A program made the translations under genes and the position numbers. The notes under the pieces are model-generated. The model saw only the letters and a list, made by a program, of their open reading frames with translations. It was not told the origin of the DNA and ran no database searches. From assembly GCF_015627175.1 (NCBI RefSeq), contig NZ_VTDQ01000019.1, forward strand, positions 1 through 44,361: DNA of 44,361 nt, given 5' to 3'. Positions within the stretch are counted from its first letter, which is position 1. Every line of letters begins with the position of its first letter. Shown piece by piece: positions 9,965 through 21,096 of this stretch. Source of the DNA: Acinetobacter pollinis (GTDB lineage Bacteria; Pseudomonadota; Gammaproteobacteria; Pseudomonadales; Moraxellaceae).

Positions 9965-12607
9965 GTGAGTACACGTATGACGTCTGCTGAAATTCGTGAA
10001 GCCTTTTTGCATTTCTTTGAAACAAAAGGTCATACACGTGTCGCATCGAGCTCTCTCGTTCCCGCCAATGACCCAACATTGCTGTTCAATAATGCAGGAA
10101 TGAATCAGTTTAAAGACTGTTTATTGGGACTGGAAGATCGAGGCTATACACGCGCTACCTCTGCACAAAAATGTGTACGTGCAGGCGGGAAACACAATGA
10201 CCTTGACAATGTTGGTTATACCGCACGTCACCATACATTCTTTGAAATGCTGGGTAACTTCTCATTTGGTGACTACTTTAAACGTGATGCAATTCAATTT
10301 GCATGGGAATTTTTAACGTCAGTTTTAAAACTAGAAAAAGATCGTCTCTACGTCACTATATATCATACAGATGATGAAGCATTTGATATTTGGAACCAAG
10401 AAGTCGGTATAGAAAGCAGCCGAATTATTCGTATCGGTGACAACAAAGGTGCAAAATATGCATCTGATAATTTTTGGACAATGGGTGATACAGGCCCTTG
10501 TGGACCATGTTCAGAAATTTTCTATGATCATGGCGATCACATTTGGGGTGGTTTACCTGGCACACCTGAAGAAGATGGCGACCGCTTTATTGAAATTTGG
10601 AATATTGTATTCATGCAGTTTAACCGTACTGCCGACGGTGAACTACACTCCCTTCCTGCGCCATCAGTCGATACTGGCATGGGCTTAGAACGTGTGGCTG
10701 CAGTACTTCAACACGTAAATTCAAACTATGAAATTGATATTTTCCAACATCTTCTAAAAACTGCCGCAGAAATTGTTGGTATTAAAGATGAAGGACAACC
10801 TTCATTACGCGTCATTGCAGACCATGCCCGTTCTTGTAGTTTCTTAATTGCAGATGGTGTATTGCCTGGTAACGAAGGTCGTGGGTATGTATTACGTCGT
10901 ATCATACGTCGTGCAATTCGCCACGGTCATAAACTTGGTGCAACGGGTACATTCTTCTACAAGATGCTTCAACCACTTATTGATGTCATGGGAGATGCTT
11001 ACCCTCAGTTAGTTGAAAATCGTGACCGCATTGAAAATGCTCTCATTAAAGAAGAAGAGCAATTTGCAAAAACACTAGAACAAGGACTTAAAGTACTTGA
11101 AGGTGAACTTGCACAACTTCAAGGTAACCTTATTCCAGGTGAAGTTGTATTTAAACTTTACGACACATACGGCTTCCCAGCAGATTTAACTGCCGATATT
11201 GCACGTGAGCGTGATTTAACCATTGATGAATCTGGCTTTGAAACTGAAATGGCAGCACAACGTCAACGTGCACGTGATGCTGGTAAGTTTAAAGTAGACT
11301 ATAACAATATTGTAAAAGTTGATACACCTACTCAATTTGAAGGCTATCAAGCGACTCAAGGTCAAGGGAAAATTCTTGCGATCTATAAAGATGGCCAACA
11401 AGTTGATGAAGTCCAAGAAGGTGATGAAGCACTTATTGTGTTAGATAACACACCATTTTATGCAGAAAGTGGTGGTCAAGTTGGCGATACAGGTATCTTC
11501 AAAAATGATACAGGTATTTTCGAAATCCTAGACACACAAAAATCTGGAACTGCTTTTATACATCAAGGTGTGATTACTGTAGGTCATCTACGTGTAAATC
11601 AGCAAGTCAATGCCAATGTCGAAACAAAATTACGTCAAGCCATTTCTCGTAATCATTCTGCGACACATCTGCTTCATGCAGCATTACGTAAAATTCTAGG
11701 TACACATGTAGAGCAAAAAGGCTCATTGGTTGCATCCGATATTTTACGTTTTGATTTTTCAAATGATCAACCTGTCACATTTGAGCAACTTCAAGAAATT
11801 GAACGCCTTGTTAACCAAGAAATTATTGCCAATACACCTGTAGTTACTGAAGTTTTAGATATTGAAACAGCTAAAACGAAAGGTGCGATGATGCTTTTTG
11901 GCGAAAAGTATGGTGAAACTGTACGTGTACTTACTATGGGTACAGTACATGATGAAAAACCTTTCTCTATTGAGCTATGTGGCGGTATTCATGTTGGCTA
12001 TACAGGGCAAATTGGTTTATTCAAAATTACATCTGAAGGTGGCGTTGCAGCAGGTGTTCGACGTATTGAAGCAGTCACAGGCAATAAAGCAATTGTGAAT
12101 ATGCAAAAAGCAGATACCACCATTCACCACATTAATGGACTGCTTAAAGCACAAAAAGACCAAACTATTGAGAAAGTTCAAGCAACTGTAGAGCATGCCA
12201 CAAGCTTGCAAAAACAAATTGAACAACTCAATCAAAAACTTGCAAATTTGCAAGCTGTAGAACTTCTACAACATGTGAAAGAGATTCAAGGTCGCCAAAC
12301 CTTAATTGCTTCACTTGAAAATGTAGATGCAAAATCACTTCGTCATTTACATGACAGTGTAAAATCTAAGTTAGACAATGCTGTTATTGTTTTAGCAGGT
12401 ACACAAGATGATAAAGTAAGCTTACTCGCATCTGTTGCAAAGCAATACACGACTAACTTAAAAGCAGGCGATATTATCAAACATTTAGCATCTGAACTTG
12501 GTGGTAAAGGTGGTGGTAAACCTGACTTAGCACAAGGTGGCGCGCCACTGAACGAGAAGTTTAATCAGGTCATTGCAGACTTACCTGCATGGTTTGACCA
12601 ACGTTAA
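9965..12607 (+). CDS. alaS: Alanyl-tRNA synthetase
   Basis: Class II synthetase charging tRNA-Ala in the cytoplasm, 880 residues (E. coli 876). Order: catalytic domain (motif 1 around [20 protein letters not shown]; motif 2 in [19 protein letters not shown]), tRNA-recognition helices, editing domain with the zinc site HSATH (His564, His568) and CGGIH (Cys672, His676), then a coiled-coil and the glycine-rich C-Ala domain ending in [18 protein letters not shown] start at 9965 with ggag nine bases upstream is chosen; an in-frame ATG lies four codons later. lysC follows 63 bp downstream after a hairpin, matching the alaS-lysC-csrA order seen in Pseudomonas. Confidence 0.97.
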   Translation: MSTRMTSAEIREAFLHFFETKGHTRVASSSLVPANDPTLLFNNAGMNQFKDCLLGLEDRGYTRATSAQKCVRAGGKHNDLDNVGYTARHHTFFEMLGNFSFGDYFKRDAIQFAWEFLTSVLKLEKDRLYVTIYHTDDEAFDIWNQEVGIESSRIIRIGDNKGAKYASDNFWTMGDTGPCGPCSEIFYDHGDHIWGGLPGTPEEDGDRFIEIWNIVFMQFNRTADGELHSLPAPSVDTGMGLERVAAVLQHVNSNYEIDIFQHLLKTAAEIVGIKDEGQPSLRVIADHARSCSFLIADGVLPGNEGRGYVLRRIIRRAIRHGHKLGATGTFFYKMLQPLIDVMGDAYPQLVENRDRIENALIKEEEQFAKTLEQGLKVLEGELAQLQGNLIPGEVVFKLYDTYGFPADLTADIARERDLTIDESGFETEMAAQRQRARDAGKFKVDYNNIVKVDTPTQFEGYQATQGQGKILAIYKDGQQVDEVQEGDEALIVLDNTPFYAESGGQVGDTGIFKNDTGIFEILDTQKSGTAFIHQGVITVGHLRVNQQVNANVETKLRQAISRNHSATHLLHAALRKILGTHVEQKGSLVASDILRFDFSNDQPVTFEQLQEIERLVNQEIIANTPVVTEVLDIETAKTKGAMMLFGEKYGETVRVLTMGTVHDEKPFSIELCGGIHVGYTGQIGLFKITSEGGVAAGVRRIEAVTGNKAIVNMQKADTTIHHINGLLKAQKDQTIEKVQATVEHATSLQKQIEQLNQKLANLQAVELLQHVKEIQGRQTLIASLENVDAKSLRHLHDSVKSKLDNAVIVLAGTQDDKVSLLASVAKQYTTNLKAGDIIKHLASELGGKGGGKPDLAQGGAPLNEKFNQVIADLPAWFDQR

Positions 12608-12626
12608 GACTTTACTTTTGTGTAAC

Positions 12627-12651
12627 TGACCCTGAATGCCTATCAGGGTCA
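12627..12651 (+). other. Hairpin between alaS and lysC without a T-tract
   Basis: Perfect 9-bp stem TGACCCTGA/TCAGGGTCA with a 7-nt loop. It is followed by tggctt, not a T-run, so it is not a standard intrinsic terminator. It begins 20 bases after the alaS stop and ends 20 bases before the lysC start. Possible roles are mRNA stabilisation, processing or partial polarity. Confidence 0.55.
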
Positions 12652-12670
12652 TGGCTTATATGGAATCATT

Positions 12671-13951
12671 ATGGCATTAATCGTTCAAAAATATGGTGGT
12701 ACTTCAATGGGTACTCCCGAGCGCATTTTAAATGTTGCTCGTCGTGTGAAACGTTGGCACGATCATGGCCACAAAGTGGTGGTAGTCGTATCAGCAATGA
12801 GTGGTGAAACGAACCGCCTACTCTCTCTCGCGAAAGCCATTACCGAAACACCTGATCCGCGTGAAATAGATCAGATGGTCTCTACCGGTGAACAGGTGAC
12901 AATTTCCATGTTAGCTATGGCACTTAACTCTATTGGTGTTGAAGCTAAATCGTATACAGGCCGTCAAGTTGGTATAAAAACAGATAATGCCTTCACAAAA
13001 GCACGTATTGAATCTATTGATACTCAGTCAGCATCTGCTGATCTAGATAAAGGGCGTGTAATTGTAGTTGCAGGATTCCAAGGCATTGATGCTGATGGCA
13101 ATACAACAACACTTGGTCGTGGTGGCTCAGATACAACAGGTGTTGCACTAGCTGCAGCTTTAAAGGCAGACGAGTGTCAAATTTATACCGATGTCGATGG
13201 TGTATACACCACAGATCCTCGTGTTGCACCTAAAGCGAAAAAAATTGATCGTATTTCATTTGAAGAAATGCTTGAAATGGCATCATTGGGGTCAAAAGTA
13301 TTACAAATTCGCTCTGTTGAATTTGCCGGAAAATATCAGGTACCATTACGTGTATTATCAAGTTTCGATAATGAAAATGATGGTGCTTTCGATGATGAAT
13401 TCAAACAAAACGTAGGTACATTAATTACAACTGAGGCAGAAGACAACATGGAACAACCTATTATCTCTGGTATTGCATTTAACCGTGATGAAGCAAAATT
13501 AACAATTTTAGGTGTTCCTGATGAACCTGGAATTGCTTCAAAAATTTTATCACCTATTAGCAATGCAAATATTGAAGTAGATATGATTGTTCAAAACATC
13601 GAAGAAGATGGAACAACTGACTTTACTTTTACTGTAAACCGCGTTGACTATGCAAAAGCAAAAAATATTTTAGAAACAATTGCTCAAAATATTAAAGCAC
13701 GTGAAGTTTCTGGTCGAGATAACATTGTTAAAGTTTCAATTGTTGGTGTTGGCATGCGTTCACATGCAGGTGTTGCAAGCAAAATGTTTACAGCTTTAGC
13801 TGACGAACGTATCAATATACTTATGATTTCTACCTCAGAAATTAAAGTGTCTGTACTTATAGAAGAAAACTATTTAGAGCTTGCTGTACGTTGTTTACAT
13901 ACTGCTTTCGGTTTAGATCGTGAGCACGGCGAAAGTAGTGCTCGTGCATAA
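12671..13951 (+). CDS. lysC: Aspartate kinase
   Basis: Monofunctional aspartokinase (426 residues) phosphorylating aspartate, the entry to lysine, threonine, methionine and diaminopimelate synthesis. The kinase domain has the N-terminal KYGGTSMGT, the STGEQVTISML segment, and GRGGSDTTGVALAAAL; two ACT domains follow from about residue 265, the usual site of lysine/threonine feedback. Size and layout match the Pseudomonas/Corynebacterium/Bacillus type. An in-frame ATG at residue 260 could start a separate beta subunit (see that entry). The SD is weak (tgga). A terminator follows. Confidence 0.96.
   Translation: MALIVQKYGGTSMGTPERILNVARRVKRWHDHGHKVVVVVSAMSGETNRLLSLAKAITETPDPREIDQMVSTGEQVTISMLAMALNSIGVEAKSYTGRQVGIKTDNAFTKARIESIDTQSASADLDKGRVIVVAGFQGIDADGNTTTLGRGGSDTTGVALAAALKADECQIYTDVDGVYTTDPRVAPKAKKIDRISFEEMLEMASLGSKVLQIRSVEFAGKYQVPLRVLSSFDNENDGAFDDEFKQNVGTLITTEAEDNMEQPIISGIAFNRDEAKLTILGVPDEPGIASKILSPISNANIEVDMIVQNIEEDGTTDFTFTVNRVDYAKAKNILETIAQNIKAREVSGRDNIVKVSIVGVGMRSHAGVASKMFTALADERINILMISTSEIKVSVLIEENYLELAVRCLHTAFGLDREHGESSARA
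13448..13951 (+). other. Possible internal start for an aspartokinase beta subunit
   Basis: In-frame ATG at lysC codon 260 (after EAEDN), just before the first ACT domain, preceded by gagg at 13433-13436, a long 11-base spacing. In related enzymes an internal start here yields a regulatory beta subunit and an alpha2beta2 enzyme. The product would be 167 residues. The family precedent is strong, but the SD here is mediocre. Confidence 0.4.
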
Positions 13952-14001
13952 TTTCTAAACAATTAGTGATCTCGTTGTAATAAGAATTGTTATAATTTTC
14001 T

Positions 14002-14032
14002 AGAGCCACTCTATTTTATATAGAGTGGCTCT
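14002..14032 (+). terminator. Terminator of lysC
   Basis: Perfect 12-bp stem (agagccactcta, 14002-14013, with 14021-14032) and 7-nt loop, 51 bases after the lysC stop. The downstream sequence is gttatatt, so the T-tract is imperfect. Confidence 0.7.
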
Positions 14033-14052
14033 GTTATATTAGATAAATATAT

Positions 14053-14093
14053 TTGGAAATATTTTGCCATAAATTATAATATTTCATTATAAA
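14053..14093 (+). promoter_or_regulatory. Candidate csrA promoters
   Basis: TTGGAA (14053-14058), 16 bp, perfect TATAAT (14075-14080). An overlapping alternative is TTGCCA (14064-14069), 18 bp, TATAAA (14088-14093). Either gives csrA an untranslated leader of roughly 90-100 bases and its own transcription after the lysC terminator. Confidence 0.55.
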
Positions 14094-14189
14094 TTCGAAT
14101 GACAAAATAAGTCCTAGAGGTTGTAGTTTTCTTTTCCTATATTCGTAGGCGAAATAGCTGCAGGTTTAGCGCTTAGCAAGGAGATAAAC

Positions 14190-14441
14190 ATGCTGATTCT
14201 GACTCGACGTGTCGGAGAAACTTTAATGATTGGGGATCAAGTCAGTGTGACAGTGCTTGGTGTAAAGGGAAACCAGGTACGTATTGGTGTAAACGCACCA
14301 AAAGAAGTGTCTGTTCATCGTGAGGAAATCTATCAGAGAATTCAACATGAGCGCGCGATGCATGAACATCTTCAACACATTGATCAAGATTATCAACCAT
14401 CCTACTTCGATGAATATAATCAAGACAAATTTAATCGCTAA
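14190..14441 (+). CDS. csrA: Carbon storage regulator CsrA with extended C-terminus
   Basis: RNA-binding global post-transcriptional regulator that binds GGA motifs in leaders. The core is textbook ([35 protein letters not shown]). At 83 residues it is about 20 longer than E. coli CsrA; the tail after [10 protein letters not shown] is rich in His, Asp, Tyr and Asn. An extended tail is a recognised feature of Acinetobacter CsrA. A strong aaggag sits 7 bases before the ATG and itself contains GGA, so CsrA autoregulation is possible. It has its own promoter candidate and a terminator. Confidence 0.97.
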   Translation: MLILTRRVGETLMIGDQVSVTVLGVKGNQVRIGVNAPKEVSVHREEIYQRIQHERAMHEHLQHIDQDYQPSYFDEYNQDKFNR

Positions 14442-14461
14442 TATTCAACGGTTAACTAAAC

Positions 14462-14493
14462 ATTAAAAGCGACTTTAGAAAGCCGCTTTTAAT
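14462..14493. terminator. Bidirectional terminator between csrA and rnhB
   Basis: Stem 14462-14475 with 14480-14493 (one A:C mismatch), containing aaaagcg/cgctttt, between convergent csrA and rnhB, with T-rich flanks on both strands. Confidence 0.8.
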
Positions 14494-14500
14494 GTTTTAT

Positions 14501-15073
14501 TTATTGTTGAACTTGTAGTTTCTTTATTGGGCTATAGCTTTTTCTATGGGCTTCAATAATGCCATGTTCCGCAATTGCAAGTAAATGTGCTTTTGTCGGA
14601 TATCCTTTATGTTTAGCAAACCCATATTCTGGATATTGCTCATCTAACTCCACCATCTGCCGATCGCGTGTCACTTTTGCAAGAATACTTGCAGCACTAA
14701 TTTCAGGATATAAAAGATCTCCCCCTACAATTGGGTGACATTCTATATCTAGCCCCTTAATCATCTGATTACCATCCACCCAAACTTGTTGAGGAGCATG
14801 AGTTAGCCCATCAACTGCTCTACGCATTGCCAAGAAGGTAGCTTGTAAAATATTTATTTCATCAATTTCATCATGCGTTGCTTCTGCAATTGACCATGCA
14901 AGTGCTTTTTCTTGAATTTCAACAAATAATTTTTCGCGTTTCTTTTCACTTAATTTCTTGGAATCGTTCAAGCCCACAATTGGATTTTTGGGATCTAATA
15001 TAACCGCAGCTGCAACTACTGAACCTACCAATGGACCTCTACCCGCTTCATCTACACCAGCAATAATCATCAT
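14501..15073 (-). CDS. rnhB: Ribonuclease HII
   Basis: RNase HII cleaves the RNA strand of RNA-DNA hybrids and excises single ribonucleotides from DNA. The catalytic DEAGRG motif is at the N-terminus; [27 protein letters not shown] and [10 protein letters not shown] match E. coli RnhB closely. I choose the ATG at 15073, which forms an ATGA overlap with the stop of the preceding lipoprotein gene and gives 190 residues. The open frame extends seven codons further to 15094, but that ATG has no SD and lies inside the upstream gene. Translation is probably coupled. Confidence 0.95.
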   Translation of the reverse strand: MMIIAGVDEAGRGPLVGSVVAAAVILDPKNPIVGLNDSKKLSEKKREKLFVEIQEKALAWSIAEATHDEIDEINILQATFLAMRRAVDGLTHAPQQVWVDGNQMIKGLDIECHPIVGGDLLYPEISAASILAKVTRDRQMVELDEQYPEYGFAKHKGYPTKAHLLAIAEHGIIEAHRKSYSPIKKLQVQQ

Positions 15074-15465
15074 TTTAAGGCTTTTGCCATACAAGATGTG
15101 ATTGTTTTTTCAATGACTTGATGTGCCAGTGTTGCTCGTGCGCTTTGATCTAAGGCCGCATTAGCAAGATCCATAACCGTTACACTTTGTGGAGCCTGAT
15201 CGCTTACACATCCACATGTATTGTTTTGGACAGTTTGTTGCTGTGAGGTACTCATAACCTTACTTGCAACTTGCCACGCTTGCATTTTGTTCATTTCATT
15301 TACACATTTTGCGTCAATGGCTATTTTAAGTGCTGTCATACCAATTTGCTGTGTCATGCCTTGTGCAGTCGATGTATCTGATCCGCTAGATGAGCCTCCA
15401 GTACCCGTAACACATGCACTCAACATAAGAGCCATTGGCACCAAGCACAGTAATTTTTTATTCAT
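15070..15465 (-). CDS. Small predicted lipoprotein, function unknown
   Basis: 131 residues with a lipoprotein signal: [18 protein letters not shown], lipobox LSAC, acylated Cys18. The mature start is Gly/Ser/Thr-rich, followed by a mostly helical region with further cysteines at [13 protein letters not shown] and TSCMA that could form disulfides in the periplasm. SD aggg precedes the ATG. It overlaps rnhB by 4 bases, so the two share a transcript. I do not recognise a family. Confidence 0.75.
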   Translation of the reverse strand: MNKKLLCLVPMALMLSACVTGTGGSSSGSDTSTAQGMTQQIGMTALKIAIDAKCVNEMNKMQAWQVASKVMSTSQQQTVQNNTCGCVSDQAPQSVTVMDLANAALDQSARATLAHQVIEKTITSCMAKALK

Positions 15466-15679
15466 CAGTTTTACCCTATTATCAGATCATCTATTTTGAA
15501 GAAATCTACAAAAATAAAATACACTTATCAATGTAGTTCGAGCATATTTAAGCCAAACTAGAGAACTTTATCGTTGCAAATTCTGCAACACACCGTTGTA
15601 TATTTGTATGTTGTGATTAAATTGCACCATTTATATTGTATACAGACCATTATTTCTGTTCCTTATTAGAGAATTTCAA

Positions 15680-16240
15680 ATGTCTGCCAGACCGCAATAT
15701 TACACACGTACGGCACAAATTTTACATTGGCTTATGGCCGCAATTTTTATTACTGCATGGTTTATTGGTTTCTATAGTGGCAATTTTTTAAACTATGATA
15801 CAGACGGGGCATTCAAAGGTAATGTAATTACATTGCATAAAAACATCGCGACACCAATCCTTTTTTTAATTGTAATACGCATATTTTGGCGATATACGCA
15901 CCCAACTCCTGCTCTTCCAGAAAATATGTCTGCACCAATGAAAAAAATGGCACACGTCATTCACTGGATTCTATATCTTATTCTATTAGCACTTCCTATT
16001 ACAGGGTGTTTATTTAGTTGGTCTGCAGGTCATCCAGCGCCAGTACTTTACTTATTTAACTTACCAACGCTCATTGAGCCTAACCCACAAATTACTGCAA
16101 TTGTAAAACCGATCCATGTCTATCTTTCGTGGTTCGCAGGATTGCTGATTGTTGTACATATTCTTGCTGCTTTAAAACATCATTTCGTAGATCGGGATAA
16201 TGTCCTTAGAAGTATGACCTCTCAACAAACCAAAGACTAA
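15680..16240 (+). CDS. Cytochrome b561 family protein
   Basis: Four-helix inner-membrane cytochrome of the bacterial b561 (CybB) family, 186 residues, carrying heme b and probably passing electrons from ubiquinol to periplasmic acceptors. Candidate heme ligands are His16 (ILHWLM) and His53 (TLHKN) plus histidines in MAHVIHWILY and VVHILAALKHH. It stands alone, divergent from the lipoprotein-rnhB pair across 214 bp, and ends at a strong terminator. The electron partner cannot be read from context. Confidence 0.87.
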   Translation: MSARPQYYTRTAQILHWLMAAIFITAWFIGFYSGNFLNYDTDGAFKGNVITLHKNIATPILFLIVIRIFWRYTHPTPALPENMSAPMKKMAHVIHWILYLILLALPITGCLFSWSAGHPAPVLYLFNLPTLIEPNPQITAIVKPIHVYLSWFAGLLIVVHILAALKHHFVDRDNVLRSMTSQQTKD

Positions 16241-16242
16241 AG

Positions 16243-16267
16243 AAAGGCACTCATTGAGAGTGCCTTT
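16243..16267. terminator. Bidirectional terminator between cytochrome b561 and adenine deaminase genes
   Basis: 10-bp stem aaaggcactc/gagtgccttt with a 5-nt loop, followed by T-run; A-rich on the other side. It serves both convergent genes. Confidence 0.88.
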
Positions 16268-16280
16268 TTTCTATTTTATA

Positions 16281-17288
<1,008 letters not shown>

Positions 17289-17300
17289 TCATAATAAAAA

Positions 17301-17324
17301 AGGGTGTAATCACAATTACACCCT
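17301..17324 (-). terminator. Terminator-like hairpin between permease and adenine deaminase genes
   Basis: Perfect 10-bp stem (17301-17310 with 17315-17324) and caca loop; on the minus strand it runs into six T. It lies only 21 bases before the deaminase ATG, so it may attenuate read-through from the permease gene into the deaminase gene. Confidence 0.75.
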
Positions 17325-17345
17325 ATTGCGTACTTCAACTAAGTA

Positions 17346-18668
17346 TTAGCCACCAAATAAAGCGAACTTCAATACCCACAAGCCAGCAATAATCCATGCC
17401 ATCCAATGTACAGATGCTGCTTTTCCTGTCAAGAGTTTAATCACTGCATAGCTAATAAAACCGACTGCAATACCATCTGCAATTGAATATGCAAAAGGCA
17501 TAAATACTATTGTTAAAAAGGCAGGTACAGCCTCTGTTACGTCATTCCACTCAATCTTTGTAATCCCTTGAATCATCAAAACACCCACAAATAAAAGTGC
17601 AGGCGCTGTTGCAAAGCTAGGTACAGATTGCGCAAGTGGAGATAAAAATAGACACCCTAAAAATAATAGGGCAACGACTACGGCTGTTAAACCTGTACGT
17701 CCGCCTGCTGCTACACCAGATGCAGATTCAATATAAGGTGTTGTAGAAGATGTACCTAATGCAGCGCCTGCTACAATCGCTGTAGAATCTGCCATAAGTA
17801 CTTTCTTCAGACGTGGAATTTTACCATCATCTTTAATAATTCCTGCGCGATGGGCAACCCCCACAAGAGTCCCTGTAGAGTCAAATAAATCTACCAAGAA
17901 AAATACAAAAATAACGCCAATTAATGTGCCACTAAATAGCCCTGAAAAATCCATTTGTAGTAATGTTGGTGTAATAGATGGGATCGCACCTACAATTCCC
18001 TTAAATTGATTTAAGCCCATAAAGGTAGAAATTGCCGTGACGACCAAAATACTAATAATAATTGCACCGCGAACACGAAAATGGTGCATTGCAACTATAA
18101 GAAAGAGTCCTAGCATTGCAAGTAATGCTTTAGGATCTTTTACATCTCCTAAACCTACAGTGGTTGCCTGATTAGCAACAATAATACCTGCATTTTTCAG
18201 TGCAACAAGCGCTAAAAAGAGCCCTATGCCGCCACCAATTGCAAATTTTAATGACATAGGAATCGCATTGACGATAATTTCACGTACACGAACTAAACTA
18301 ATTGTAATAAATACGATTCCCGACATAAACACTGCAGCAAGCGCAGTTTGCCATGGAATATGCATCCCTAGACATACAGAGTAAGCAAAATAAGCATTAA
18401 GCCCCATGCCTGGTGCAAGTGCAATTGGATAATTTGCAAGTAAGCCCATAACGAGACAACCCGTTGCTGCGGCAATACATGTTGCAACAAATACGGCTCC
18501 ATGATCCATACCTGTTGCAGAAAGAATAAGAGGATTCACAATAATGATATAACACATGGTTAAGAATGTTGTGATACCTGCAACAGCTTCTGTTTTTACA
18601 GATGTGTTATTCTCGGTAAGTTTAAAAAAACGCTCAAGTAAACCGGCGGAAGGTTGAGGAGTCGCCAT
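17346..18668 (-). CDS. NCS2 family purine permease (AzgA/GhxP type)
   Basis: Polytopic inner-membrane proton symporter for purine bases, 440 residues. Family motifs: AGITTFLTMCYIIIVNP near the N-terminus, APGMGLNAYFAYSV, DLFDSTGTLVGVAHRAG, and SSTTPYIESASGVAAGGRTG. These place it with adenine/hypoxanthine/guanine permeases rather than the uracil branch. It is immediately upstream of the adenine deaminase on the same strand, so uptake plus deamination of adenine is the simplest joint role. SD agagg precedes the ATG. No purine riboswitch was recognised in its leader. Confidence 0.88.
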   Translation of the reverse strand: MATPQPSAGLLERFFKLTENNTSVKTEAVAGITTFLTMCYIIIVNPLILSATGMDHGAVFVATCIAAATGCLVMGLLANYPIALAPGMGLNAYFAYSVCLGMHIPWQTALAAVFMSGIVFITISLVRVREIIVNAIPMSLKFAIGGGIGLFLALVALKNAGIIVANQATTVGLGDVKDPKALLAMLGLFLIVAMHHFRVRGAIIISILVVTAISTFMGLNQFKGIVGAIPSITPTLLQMDFSGLFSGTLIGVIFVFFLVDLFDSTGTLVGVAHRAGIIKDDGKIPRLKKVLMADSTAIVAGAALGTSSTTPYIESASGVAAGGRTGLTAVVVALLFLGCLFLSPLAQSVPSFATAPALLFVGVLMIQGITKIEWNDVTEAVPAFLTIVFMPFAYSIADGIAVGFISYAVIKLLTGKAASVHWMAWIIAGLWVLKFALFGG

Positions 18669-19028
18669 AAAAAGCCTCTGTTAAATTTTACTTGTTTCAC
18701 ACTGTGAATTGTCATTCAGTTACGAAACGAACTTGCTTATTGCATAGCAAAATTGATGCCATCTGAAGTGTAAACGCCATTTAGGCAGAATGAATTTTTA
18801 TAGGCGCACTGTCTCATTAAAAAAAGCTGCAAAATGCAGCTCATTCTTCCGATAAAATGCCTAATGATCATTCAACGGCAAATGTATTACTTGTGTAAGT
18901 ATATCATAAGTCTAGAAAATAAAACTTGTGAAGCATGTAATTTCTTCTTCATGTTTTTTAAATTCAATTTAAAAATAACAACTTAAATATAATTTGGTTT
19001 GATTAAAAGATCATTAATAAATCATGTT
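18669..19028. other. 360-bp spacer between the permease gene and prmC
   Basis: AT-rich, without a plausible gene. It contains the prfA-prmC terminator at 18825-18841 and, to its left, about 155 bp that must hold the permease promoter on the minus strand. No clear -35/-10 pair or riboswitch core could be assigned. The part 18850-19028 shows only short A/T repeats. Confidence 0.5.
18825..18841 (-). terminator. Terminator downstream of prfA-prmC
   Basis: Stem agctgca/tgcagct; on the minus strand the stem is followed by a run of T. It lies about 190 bases past the prmC stop, in front of the permease gene on the same strand. Confidence 0.65.
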
Positions 19029-19847
19029 CTAAACCAAATACTGCCCAAGCGTTACTCGATCATTACCACCGTAATCTTTAACAGTGGAAACATTAGAAAA
19101 TTTGGCATCTTTAAAATAACTTTGTACTTCTTTTGCTTGATCATATCCATGTTCAAGCACAAGCCATCCTCCGTTATAAAGCCATAATGATGCACCCGCA
19201 ATAATTTCAAACAAATCTGCCAAACCATTTTCGCTACTTGCAAGTGCGCGATAGGGTTCTGTTTCTAAACCCACTAAATGCTCATCATCTTCAGCAATAT
19301 AAGGAGGATTTGAAACAATTAGATCAAACCTTTGTTTAGGAATGGATGTATACCATTCACTGCACAAAAATATGACATTTTTAAGCGCATGTTTTTGTGA
19401 ATTTTCTTGTGCAACTTCAAGTGTGGGTGCATATATATCTGTTGCCAGTACAAACCAATCAGGTCGTTCGTACGCTAAAGATAGTGCAATTGCCCCTGAT
19501 CCAGTTCCCATGTCTATTATTGAAGCAGTCTTAGGTAAATTTAAGCTTAATATAGTTTCAATAACAACTTCAGTATCGGGTCTTGGAACCAAAGTATCTT
19601 GAGTGACTTTTAGATCAAGAGTCCAAAAAGGTTGAGAACCTATAATATAAGCTAAAGGTTCTCCTTGAGCTAACCGTTTTAATGATTGCTTATATAAGAC
19701 GATTTGCGAATCAGTTAAACAGTCATCTGAGTGGATTTTTAATTCAAAGGCATTCAACTTTAAGATATGCTCAAGCAACCAACTTGCTTCTTGGCGCTCA
19801 TAACTATCTGCTTCTCCGTAAAGTAGAAGTGCTTGTGCAATCTTCAT
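19029..19847 (-). CDS. prmC: Peptide chain release factor N5-glutamine methyltransferase
   Basis: SAM-dependent enzyme that methylates the glutamine of the GGQ motif in release factors RF1 and RF2. 272 residues: a helical N-terminal substrate-binding domain, then the Rossmann methyltransferase domain with DMGTGSGAIALS near 112-123 and the catalytic NPPY at 180-183. It starts 3 bases after the prfA stop, so enzyme and substrate are co-expressed. Confidence 0.95.
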   Translation of the reverse strand: MKIAQALLLYGEADSYERQEASWLLEHILKLNAFELKIHSDDCLTDSQIVLYKQSLKRLAQGEPLAYIIGSQPFWTLDLKVTQDTLVPRPDTEVVIETILSLNLPKTASIIDMGTGSGAIALSLAYERPDWFVLATDIYAPTLEVAQENSQKHALKNVIFLCSEWYTSIPKQRFDLIVSNPPYIAEDDEHLVGLETEPYRALASSENGLADLFEIIAGASLWLYNGGWLVLEHGYDQAKEVQSYFKDAKFSNVSTVKDYGGNDRVTLGQYLV

Positions 19848-19850
19848 GAC

Positions 19851-20939
19851 TTAGCCACCATTTTGCTGTGCAAGTAAGGCCAATTGATCTGCCTGATACT
19901 CTCTATGCAAACTGTCTAATAACTCGTTCAAATCGCCCTCTACAATTGCTTCAAGTTTATAGAGTGTCAAATTGATACGGTGATCCGTCATACGACCTTG
20001 AGGGTAATTATAAGTACGAATACGCTCCGAGCGATCTCCAGAACCAACTAAATCACGGCGCATTTCTGATGTTGCATTTTCTTGTGCTTGGCGTTTCGCA
20101 TTTTCTAAACGTGAAGCCAATAAAGCCAAAGCTTTTGCTTTATTTTTATGTTGTGAACGCTCTTCTTGACACTCAACAACAACCCCACTCGGAATATGTG
20201 TAATACGCACAGCTGAGTCTGTCTTGTTAATATGCTGCCCACCTGCCCCAGATGCACGATAAGTATCAATTCTTAAATCTGAAGGATTAATTTCAACAGT
20301 AGTATCCACATCCACTTCAGGTAAAATTGCTACAGTACATGCAGAAGTATGTACACGGCCTTGTGACTCTGTTGCTGGAACACGTTGAACACGGTGTGCA
20401 CCACTTTCAAACTTCAAACGACCATAAACTCCATCACCATTTACACGACAAATGACCTCTTTATAACCGCCATGCTCTCCCTCATTTTCTGAAAGAACTT
20501 CAACTCTCCAGCCTTTGGTTTCTGCATACTTAGTATACATGCGAAATAAATCACCAGAGAAAATCGCGGCTTCATCACCACCTGTTCCCGCACGAATTTC
20601 TAAATAGGCAGCATTTGCATCATTTGGATCTTTAGGAATCATGAGAATATTTAGACGATCTTCCAATTCTGCAATCGTTGCTTGATTCTCTTTAATTTCC
20701 TCTTGAGCCATTTCTTTAAAGTCAGGATCAGATAACATTTCTTCAGCAGTTTTGATATCTGCCTCAGCCTGACAATAACTGTGCCAAACCTCAGTTAACT
20801 CGGTTAAATCACTATGCTCACGTGACAATTGACGAAAACGCTTATTGTCAGAAATGACTTCAGCATCTGCTAACAGTGCAGTTAATTCTTCGTGTCTATC
20901 AGAAAGTTGTTCTAATCGTAGACGTAACGAGTCTTTCAT
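19851..20939 (-). CDS. prfA: Peptide chain release factor 1
   Basis: RF1 recognises UAA and UAG stop codons and triggers peptide release. 362 residues, normal length. The anticodon-like tripeptide PAT is at 188-190 (marking RF1, not RF2) and the catalytic GGQ at 233-235. First gene of the prfA-prmC operon. The 157-bp region upstream (20940-21096) is AT-rich and should hold its promoter. Confidence 0.97.
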   Translation of the reverse strand: MKDSLRLRLEQLSDRHEELTALLADAEVISDNKRFRQLSREHSDLTELTEVWHSYCQAEADIKTAEEMLSDPDFKEMAQEEIKENQATIAELEDRLNILMIPKDPNDANAAYLEIRAGTGGDEAAIFSGDLFRMYTKYAETKGWRVEVLSENEGEHGGYKEVICRVNGDGVYGRLKFESGAHRVQRVPATESQGRVHTSACTVAILPEVDVDTTVEINPSDLRIDTYRASGAGGQHINKTDSAVRITHIPSGVVVECQEERSQHKNKAKALALLASRLENAKRQAQENATSEMRRDLVGSGDRSERIRTYNYPQGRMTDHRINLTLYKLEAIVEGDLNELLDSLHREYQADQLALLAQQNGG

Positions 20940-21096
20940 TATCTATCAATCTCAAATCAAAGTGTGATGGAGAGCCATACACAAACATTATTTCATTGCG
21001 CATAGTTTAACGATTCTTCATCAAAAATCATAGAATTATCAAAATACGCAGTGAAAGCGGCTCACAACCACATTTCAATTTAAAAATAATGGTGCT

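Noticed and set aside
14032..14046. Zur-like half site (tgttatatta) near the lysC terminator
   Set aside because: Only one arm matches; the second half (TATAACA) is absent.
18669..18824. Purine riboswitch before the purine permease gene
   Set aside because: The conserved purine-aptamer core could not be found on the minus strand, and the hairpin at 18825-18841 is better explained as the prfA-prmC terminator.
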